NCBI GenBank assembly: GCA_045538635.1
Contig: JAZSRU010000125.1
Coordinates: forward strand, 3,507 to 67,506
Length of the DNA: 64,000 nucleotides
Direction: 5' to 3'
Origin: RGIG5270 sp045538635
Lineage (GTDB): Bacteria; Verrucomicrobiota; Lentisphaeria; Victivallales; Victivallaceae
The notes beneath the pieces were generated by a model. That model had not been told where the DNA came from and ran no database searches. It saw only the letters and a list, made by a program, of their open reading frames with translations. Shown in pieces: positions 54,651 to 61,055 of this stretch (positions are counted from its first letter, which is position 1; each line of letters begins with the position of its first letter). The position numbers and the translations under genes were made by a program.

Positions 54651-55901
54651 ATGTGGACAAAAACTGAAGATCAGCAAAAAGCATTGAAATTGCTCTGCGG
54701 CAATGCTCCGAACATATTATTATACGGAGGGTCGCGGAGCGGCAAAACTTTTATTCTGTTGTATGCGCTGATTGTGCGGGCCTTACGGGTCGGCGGCAGC
54801 AGACATATAATTCTGCGCTATCGCGGCAATTCGGTCATGCGCAGTGTCAGAATGGATACTTTTGACAAAGTTATGAATCTGGCATTTCCGGAAATAAGTT
54901 TCAAAGAGGATGTTTCAGAGGGATTTATCCGCTTCAGCAACAAATCTGAAATCTGGTTTGGCGGTTTGGATAACGGCGACCGGAGCGACCGCATTCTCGG
55001 ACGGGAATTTGCAACGATCTATTTCAATGAGTGTTCTGAATTGCAGTATGAATCGGTCAATACTGCATTGACACGCCTGGCGCAGAAAACAGATTTGACC
55101 AACAAGGCCTATTTTGACTGCAATCCGTGCGGCAGATCGCATTGGACTTATCAGCTTTTCATAAATCATTGTGACCCCTTAACGCACGATGCGGTGCCGC
55201 ACCCGGAACTGTATGAGGCAATGCTCATGAATCCGGACGGAAACAGAAAAAATCTGCCGGACAATTACATTGAAAGAACTTTAATGAATCTTTCAGAACG
55301 GCAGAGAAAGCGTTTTCTGCTCGGTGAATGGGTTGAAGATGTCGATGGTGCATTATGGAAAAGTTCCATGATCGACCGCAGCCGCAGATTGCAGATGACA
55401 GTAAAATCAGTAAGAACCATCATCGGTGTCGATCCTGCCGTCAGCAGCAATAAATCTTCAGATTATACCGGAATCGTGATCTGTGCGGCAGGAGATGACG
55501 GAGATTTTTATGTCCTCGGTGATTTTTCCATGCAGGGAACCCCGCTTGAATGGTGCAGAAAAATCGTTGAACTTTTTTATGAATTCAAAGCTTCAACGAT
55601 CATTGCTGAAGTCAATAACGGAGGTGAATTGATTGAATCGCTGCTGCGTACTCTTGACCCTTTTGTGCCGTTTAAACCGGTACGGGCTTTTGATTCAAAA
55701 ATCCGCCGCGCCGAACTTGTTGCCGCCTTGTATGAGCAGAACAGAGTTCATCATGTCGGGCGGTTTCAGCAGCTCGAAGACGAAATGTGTTCTTATGCAC
55801 CGGCTGTTTCCAATTTCAGTCCCGACCGCATGGATGCTCTTGTTTGGGCTCTGCGCGAACTCATCAGCAAATCCGGCAGCAAAAAATTCATTATGGCGTA
55901 A
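54651..55901 (+). CDS. Phage-type terminase large subunit (isolated)
   Basis: A 416-residue TerL: Walker A GGSRSGKT at residues 26-33, Walker B with catalytic Glu in TIYFNECSE (about 122-130), coupling motif in CNPCG, and a C-terminal RNase H-like nuclease with GVDPAVSS, EVNNGGELI and a late DRMDALVWAL acidic motif. Length and both active sites look intact. TerL packages DNA into phage heads, yet no small terminase, portal, capsid or integrase is nearby. A good AGGAGG site lies 5 bases upstream. It may be a remnant, a domesticated gene or a recent single gene insertion. Confidence 0.92.
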   Translation: MWTKTEDQQKALKLLCGNAPNILLYGGSRSGKTFILLYALIVRALRVGGSRHIILRYRGNSVMRSVRMDTFDKVMNLAFPEISFKEDVSEGFIRFSNKSEIWFGGLDNGDRSDRILGREFATIYFNECSELQYESVNTALTRLAQKTDLTNKAYFDCNPCGRSHWTYQLFINHCDPLTHDAVPHPELYEAMLMNPDGNRKNLPDNYIERTLMNLSERQRKRFLLGEWVEDVDGALWKSSMIDRSRRLQMTVKSVRTIIGVDPAVSSNKSSDYTGIVICAAGDDGDFYVLGDFSMQGTPLEWCRKIVELFYEFKASTIIAEVNNGGELIESLLRTLDPFVPFKPVRAFDSKIRRAELVAALYEQNRVHHVGRFQQLEDEMCSYAPAVSNFSPDRMDALVWALRELISKSGSKKFIMA

Positions 55902-55918
55902 GTTTTTTTGCCTGCTTG

Positions 55919-57034
55919 TCAGCGTGCGGCAGCGAATTTCAGAAACTGGAGAGTTTTCAAACCGTCAAACCAATGCAGAACAAATGCATTGCGCAGTTGT
56001 GATGTCGGCATGTTGGCAATAACTTTTTTCCAGTCCGCGGCAAAATTTGCATCAATGAAAAACGAATGAAGCTCAGGTGGGATTGCGGCAAAAAAAGTTT
56101 CCGGATCACGCAGGTTTTCTGTTTCAGCTGCATCAAGAATTTTTTTCAATGCATCAAATGCATACTGTGGAAAAGGCGTAAAATCTTTTTCATTTGCAGT
56201 TATTGATTGCAATGCAGTTCCGGTTCCGAATGGAACACGCGCTGAATTGCGGGCAGAGGGATGCACCGTAACTTGCGGATAATGGCTGACTTTGGAACTT
56301 TTGACCGCAGACTGGAGAAAATAAAAATCTTCGCCTGCTTTCAGTTTGCGCATGCCGCCGGATTGAATATAACTTGATGCACGCGTCGCAAATGCAGACC
56401 CCACGGTATAAAATGCATACGGAGAACCGGCATATTCAAGTCCGTCGCGGTAAGATTTCAAATATAATTCATATTGAGCAATTGCGGCGGGATTTTCCGC
56501 ATCCATGATATGTTGAACATCAAAAGTCAGTACACCTGTTTGGGGATACTGTATGAATCCTGCGCGTATTTTTTTGAAATAATCTTCCTCAATCTCCGTA
56601 TCTGCATCAAGCGAAGCAATGATACTGTTTTCAAAATCAGCACAATCAAAAAGTGTCAATGCATAATCCATTCCGTTTTTACGCGCCTCTCCGACACCGT
56701 TTTTCAAACATCTGCCCGGCGAAGTGCAATCTATAACAGCAAGATTCGGGATCGCAAATTCATTATGCAGCAATCGGGAAAGAAGTTTCTGATTATCTTC
56801 TTTGAAATGCAGCGGAGAATTTTCAGCACAATTCACAACTGCAATGATAATGATATTTTCTGATGATTTTTTTAGTACGGAACACAAATTGCCGAAGAAC
56901 TTTTCCGCATTGCTGTTTTCATACAGCATGGGAACAACAACTGCAAAAGTAAAAAATCCGTCGCATGAACGGAAAATTTTTCCTTCCTGCGGCGGATTTT
57001 TGCGTAAATACTTTTGAATATCAAAAAGTTTCAA
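55919..57034 (-). CDS. Glycosyltransferase family 2-like protein
   Basis: A 371-residue protein with a GT-A start (FTFAVVVPMLYENSN), ALTLFDCADFENSIIASLDADTEI holding a DxD, and QSGGMRKLKAGEDFYFLQSAV as the acceptor/catalytic ED segment. No membrane helix is clear, so it may act in the cytoplasm. A TTG start is used (57034) with AGGGGA 9 bases upstream; the next Met is residue 36. It follows aspartate kinase by 3 bases, an odd partner; the function is not known. Confidence 0.78.
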   Translation of the reverse strand: MKLFDIQKYLRKNPPQEGKIFRSCDGFFTFAVVVPMLYENSNAEKFFGNLCSVLKKSSENIIIIAVVNCAENSPLHFKEDNQKLLSRLLHNEFAIPNLAVIDCTSPGRCLKNGVGEARKNGMDYALTLFDCADFENSIIASLDADTEIEEDYFKKIRAGFIQYPQTGVLTFDVQHIMDAENPAAIAQYELYLKSYRDGLEYAGSPYAFYTVGSAFATRASSYIQSGGMRKLKAGEDFYFLQSAVKSSKVSHYPQVTVHPSARNSARVPFGTGTALQSITANEKDFTPFPQYAFDALKKILDAAETENLRDPETFFAAIPPELHSFFIDANFAADWKKVIANMPTSQLRNAFVLHWFDGLKTLQFLKFAAAR

Positions 57035-57037
57035 AGA

Positions 57038-58444
57038 TCAGATTTCCCCTTCAACCAAATCTCTGTGAAGTGCGATCTGTGCTTTTTCAAAATCATCCCG
57101 GTCAATGATGAACTGCATATTGACCTGACGGATGCACTGATCCAGCGCATAAATATTGACACCCTCGCGAGCGAGAGCAGCGGCAGCGCGTGAGAGGAAG
57201 CCGGGGATCTTCATATTGCTGCCAATGACGGCGACAATGGCAACTTTGTAAATTTTGATAGATGCTCCGGGAAACTCTTTTTCGAGGTCTTCGAGGCATT
57301 TTGAAAGATTGCGTGATTTGTCAGAAACATAATGCGTAATGGTATTGGCATTGGTGTTTTTGGCAATATAGCTGATTTTATTGGCATTGAATGCAGCGAG
57401 CAGACGGAAGTCATAACCGCATGCGCCGACCATTTCCGGATCGAAAACTTCGATGGCAACGATATCTTTGCGGCCGCAGATCATATCGACTTTGGGAGTC
57501 GGAGAGATATAATCAACGCTGATAAGTGTACCGGGATTTTCGGGATCAAAAGCGTTTTTGACACGGATCGGAATATTGTTGATTTCCATTTCTTTGGAAG
57601 CCTTGGGATGGATTGCCTCCATTGCCATATCTGCGAGCTGGTCTGCGATATCAAAATTGGTATTGCCGATAATGCGTACTTTGTCAACGCCCATAAGTTT
57701 GGGATCGCCGGTTGAAAGGTGAAATTCCTTATGGATGATACCTTCTTTTGCCTTGGTAACTGAAGCAACTTTGCAGAAAGTGATTTCGCTGTAGCCGCGG
57801 TCATAACGGTTCATGATGCCTTCAGCGCATTTGACATAACCGGTAACGATGGGCATGCAGCTTGCAAAATCCAGTCCGGCAAGGTGTTTTTCAACCATTT
57901 GTTCGATGGAATGGCTTTCGTGATCTTTCCAGCCGGAGAGGTCAATAAACTTGGCATTGACGCCTTTTTTCTTGAGGATTTCGACTGAGTTGAATGCACT
58001 GTGAGCTTCGCCGATCGCACTCAGAAATTCGCGGCTGGCGGGCAGGTAATCAGACGGTTTGAAATGACCGAAAGTGCGGAGTTCCATCAGATTGAGCAGG
58101 CAGTCGCGGACGCCGTTGATGCGTTCATTGACGAAGTTATCAGCCACATCCTGATCCAAACCGAGAGATTCAAAAGAACGGTTCAGTTCGATCATTTTTG
58201 CGCGTGTTTCTTCGAGTTTGGTGAGCCATTCGTCGCTGCCTTCAGCAAATTTGCCGTAAATACCGGGTTCACCGGTCTTTTTATCTTCGAGCAGCAGATT
58301 GGTGATGCCGCCGTAAGCACTGACGATAAAGATACGATTGTAGAGTTCATTTTCTTTGCGGCTGCCGATGAGGACATTATCAAGCAGTTCACCGAAGCGG
58401 GTCATTGAAGTTCCGCCGATTTTTTCAACAGTATGGAGTCCCAT
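57038..58444 (-). CDS. Aspartate kinase
   Basis: Aspartate kinase phosphorylates aspartate, the first step toward Lys, Met and Thr. The 468-residue monofunctional enzyme begins MGLHTVEKIGGTSMTRFG (usual KFGGTSV), has the FIVSAYGGITNLLL segment, and a C-terminal pair of ACT domains (VAIEVFDPEMVGACGYDF; VAVIGSNMKIPGFLSRAAAALAREGVNIYALDQ). It follows homoserine dehydrogenase by 14 bases. Feedback target is not readable; the Thr/Lys class is undecided. Confidence 0.92.
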   Translation of the reverse strand: MGLHTVEKIGGTSMTRFGELLDNVLIGSRKENELYNRIFIVSAYGGITNLLLEDKKTGEPGIYGKFAEGSDEWLTKLEETRAKMIELNRSFESLGLDQDVADNFVNERINGVRDCLLNLMELRTFGHFKPSDYLPASREFLSAIGEAHSAFNSVEILKKKGVNAKFIDLSGWKDHESHSIEQMVEKHLAGLDFASCMPIVTGYVKCAEGIMNRYDRGYSEITFCKVASVTKAKEGIIHKEFHLSTGDPKLMGVDKVRIIGNTNFDIADQLADMAMEAIHPKASKEMEINNIPIRVKNAFDPENPGTLISVDYISPTPKVDMICGRKDIVAIEVFDPEMVGACGYDFRLLAAFNANKISYIAKNTNANTITHYVSDKSRNLSKCLEDLEKEFPGASIKIYKVAIVAVIGSNMKIPGFLSRAAAALAREGVNIYALDQCIRQVNMQFIIDRDDFEKAQIALHRDLVEGEI

Positions 58445-58458
58445 ATTAATACCTTATT

Positions 58459-59748
58459 TTAGATGTTTTCGATACGGAGCATACGGATTTTATCAAGAGA
58501 GCAATCGAGGCTTTCAAGTTTGGCAATAGCGTCAGTCATATCTTTTTCGACGGTCATTCCGGTCAGGATGATAAGGGGAACGCCGTTGCCTTCGCCTTCA
58601 CCGTGCTGAACCAGGCTGTCGATATTGATATTGCGGTCAGCGAAAACGCGGCTGACCTGAGCCATGACTCCGGGACGGTCGGTAACCATCATGCGGAGAT
58701 AATAGCAAGATTCGATTTCATCCATGGGGATGACTTTATCAAAGAGTTTGCCTTCAACAAAAGCGGGAGTTCTGCCGACTGAATCAGCGGCGATATTTTT
58801 GGCAACATCGACGATATCGGCGACGACTGCGCTGGCGGTGGCTTTGCGGCCCGCACCGCGTCCGTAAAAGAGAGTATTGCCGACGGTATCACCATCAACC
58901 ATAACGCCGTTGAAAACATCGGAAATATTTCCAATCATGCCGTCAGATTTGACAAGAGTGGGATGTACACGCATTTCAACATTGCCGTTTTTGTTTTTGA
59001 TGATGGCGAGCAATTTGATTCTGTAACCGAGTTCAGCGGCGCAGCCCATATCAAAAAGGCTGATATTGCGGATGCCGTCAACGAACATGTGATCAAGGCC
59101 GAACCATTCGCCATAAGCAAGAGCGCTGAGGATGGCAGTTTTGTGAGCGGTATCAAAACCGTCGATGTCGAGGCTGGGTTCAGCTTCAGCATAACCGAGT
59201 TTTTGAGCATCTTTGAGAACAGAATCAAAATCAACACCTTCATTTTCCATGCGGGTAAGAATGTAATTGCATGTACCGTTCATGATGCCGTAAATGCTGT
59301 TGATTTTGTTGCTGACCAGACCTTCGCGGAGAGCTTTGATGATCGGAATGCCGCCGGCGACACTTGCTTCAAAGAAGATATCGACATTGTTGGCTTTGGC
59401 GGCATCGAAGAGTTCTTTGCCGTGCAGAGCCAGGAGAGCTTTATTGGCGGTAACGACATGTTTTTTGTTGTTGAGGGCCTGAAGGATGAATTTTTTTGCG
59501 ATGGTTGTACCGCCGACGAGTTCGACGACAATATCGCATTCATTGATAACTTCGTTTGCATCGGTTGTGAGGACCCCGTCGGGGATGGTGATTCCTCTGT
59601 CGCTGGTGATATCCAGATCGGCGATTTTGTGAAGCTTGACGCTTGTGGATGTTCTGGCAGAGATGACATTGCAGTTGTTCAACAGATTTTCGGCGACGCC
59701 GGCGCCTACTGTACCGAAGCCAATAATTCCGACTTTGATTTCTTTCAC
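58459..59748 (-). CDS. hom: Homoserine dehydrogenase
   Basis: Homoserine dehydrogenase reduces aspartate semialdehyde to homoserine. The 429-residue protein has the Rossmann motif GIIGFGTVGAGVAENLL, NKKHVVTANKALLALHGKELF, FEASVAGGIPIIKALREGL, GIMNGTCNYILTRM, and GYAEAEPSLDIDGFDTAHK; a C-terminal ACT domain (VTDRPGVMAQVSRVFADRNINIDSL) closes it. The start is GTG at 59748 with GAAGGTGG 6 bases upstream. It is first in an operon with aspartate kinase and the glycosyltransferase. Confidence 0.96.
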   Translation of the reverse strand: MKEIKVGIIGFGTVGAGVAENLLNNCNVISARTSTSVKLHKIADLDITSDRGITIPDGVLTTDANEVINECDIVVELVGGTTIAKKFILQALNNKKHVVTANKALLALHGKELFDAAKANNVDIFFEASVAGGIPIIKALREGLVSNKINSIYGIMNGTCNYILTRMENEGVDFDSVLKDAQKLGYAEAEPSLDIDGFDTAHKTAILSALAYGEWFGLDHMFVDGIRNISLFDMGCAAELGYRIKLLAIIKNKNGNVEMRVHPTLVKSDGMIGNISDVFNGVMVDGDTVGNTLFYGRGAGRKATASAVVADIVDVAKNIAADSVGRTPAFVEGKLFDKVIPMDEIESCYYLRMMVTDRPGVMAQVSRVFADRNINIDSLVQHGEGEGNGVPLIILTGMTVEKDMTDAIAKLESLDCSLDKIRMLRIENI

Positions 59749-59855
59749 TTTTCCACCTTCTTTTATGTTTTCTGCAAATGATGTTCCGCACCGGAGAGTT
59801 ATTTCCGGAGTTTCTCATCTGTGATTACATATAAATATATAAATAACGGAATAAT

Positions 59856-59883
59856 AATATACAACACTTTCGGGAAAGTTCAA
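59856..59883 (-). promoter_or_regulatory. Putative promoter of hom-aspartate kinase operon
   Basis: Reverse strand TTGAAC, 16 bp, TATATT, giving a leader of about 100 bases before the GTG start. The leader has a CCGGAAATAACTCTCCGG stem of moderate size; no Thr-rich leader peptide was seen. Confidence 0.6.
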
Positions 59884-59976
59884 ATGAAAAATGCAAAAAG
59901 CTCGTCTTTTTTGTGTTCAGAAGCCGTGTATGTATAAAAAAAAACGAAAAAATTTCAAAAAAATTGAAAAAACATG

Positions 59977-60004
59977 TTGAATTATAGCAAAAATGAGTTA
60001 ACTT
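59977..60004 (+). promoter_or_regulatory. Putative promoter of the EIIA-like gene
   Basis: TTGAAT, 16 bp, TAACTT, about 49 bases before the start. Confidence 0.4.
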
Positions 60005-60052
60005 ATGGAAGATAATAAGAAAGTTTACTATACATACGACAGGAGAATGAAA

Positions 60053-60508
60053 ATGGCTTGTGATTTTTTGAATTACATCACCCGTGATTCCGTTATGATT
60101 CTGGAAGGCACAGACAAATTGCATATTATGGATGAATTGATCGACCGCGCAGCAGAGTTGACCAAGTTGAACCGCGACAATATTTACCGTTTGACCTGGA
60201 AACGCGAAAAAATGATGACAACTGCTGTCGGCAAAGGTTTGGCTCTGCCGCACATCCGTGTTAATGATATCCCTGCACCTGTAATTCTCATCGGTGTTTC
60301 CAAAAATGATATTGCAGATTATATCGCTCAGGACGGCAAACCTGTACGCGTTGTTGTTTTTCTTGCCGCTCCTGATGAAAATCCCGATGCATATCTGCAG
60401 CTTTTGAGCAGCGTTTCACGCAAAATGCGCGAAGACGGCGTTATTGAAAAATTGCTGGAAAGCACCGACAACGCATCTGTTCTTTACAATACTGTAACCG
60501 CTCTCTGA
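60053..60508 (+). CDS. PTS EIIA-like phosphotransferase domain protein (PtsN/fructose type)
   Basis: A 151-residue stand-alone EIIA domain of the fructose/nitrogen type, with the phosphorylation histidine in GKGLALPHIRV (His67). The start at 60053 (MACDFLNYIT) has AGGAG 7 bases upstream. No EIIB, EIIC, HPr or EI gene is in the window, so it probably acts as a regulator like PtsN. It is followed by a zinc-ribbon protein and then secA. Confidence 0.88.
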   Translation: MACDFLNYITRDSVMILEGTDKLHIMDELIDRAAELTKLNRDNIYRLTWKREKMMTTAVGKGLALPHIRVNDIPAPVILIGVSKNDIADYIAQDGKPVRVVVFLAAPDENPDAYLQLLSSVSRKMREDGVIEKLLESTDNASVLYNTVTAL

Positions 60509-60528
60509 TTCAACTTGTGAGGTAAATA

Positions 60529-60921
60529 ATGGCAACTGATGCAGCCGGGATCGGCGCCAAGGCGCAAGTCGATTTCCATTGTCTTGATGACGATTGCAAA
60601 AATGTGATTGAGTTCAGTCTTGCTGATGTCATCCGCAAGGATTTTCAGGCGGTTTGCAGCAAATGTCACAAAACATATTGTCTGGATGCCGGACTGCGGG
60701 ATAAACTGACCCGTATGCTGGAACTTGTTGCAGCCGTCAGAAATGCAGAGGATATTCTCGGCGACAGTAATGTTTCCGTCAATGTAGCCGGCGGCTCGGT
60801 CAAAATACCTTACGCTTTGCTTTTGACCCGTTTGAATACGCTTGTAACATTGGAGATGGGCGGCAGAAAAGTGGATTTTCATTTGTGGATTGCTCCCTCA
60901 AGTGCCGATACTTTCCGCTGA
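60529..60921 (+). CDS. Small zinc-ribbon protein of unknown function
   Basis: A 130-residue protein with two cysteine pairs (CLDDDCK at residues 18-24 and CSKCHKTYC at 43-51) that could hold one zinc. It then has a helix (LRDKLTRMLELVAAVRNAEDIL) and the IPYALLLTRLNTLVTLEM stretch. I do not recognise the family. It is 20 bases after the EIIA-like gene; a terminator follows. Confidence 0.7.
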   Translation: MATDAAGIGAKAQVDFHCLDDDCKNVIEFSLADVIRKDFQAVCSKCHKTYCLDAGLRDKLTRMLELVAAVRNAEDILGDSNVSVNVAGGSVKIPYALLLTRLNTLVTLEMGGRKVDFHLWIAPSSADTFR

Positions 60922-60955
60922 TCGGCGGTTAATCGGTATTTAATTTGTAAATGAG

Positions 60956-60990
60956 ATCCCGTTCCCTTTTGTCAGGGACGGGATTGTTTT
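60956..60990 (+). terminator. Terminator before secA
   Basis: ATCCCGT with CCCT pairs with AGGG and ACGGGAT, and TGTTTTAT follows. It separates the EIIA-like pair from secA. Confidence 0.8.
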
Positions 60991-61055
60991 ATATTGGAAA
61001 TTGAGAATCGGCGGTAAATTTATTGCTGAAATTAAAATAAAAGGAGATTGTTCAG

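Noticed and set aside
54651..55901. A prophage at this place
   Set aside because: Only the terminase gene is phage-like; the genes on both sides are ordinary chromosomal genes and no integrase, attachment site or tRNA target is seen.
58963..59781. 272-residue forward open frame
   Set aside because: It is antisense to homoserine dehydrogenase, an unmistakable gene; the composition is that of a mirror frame.
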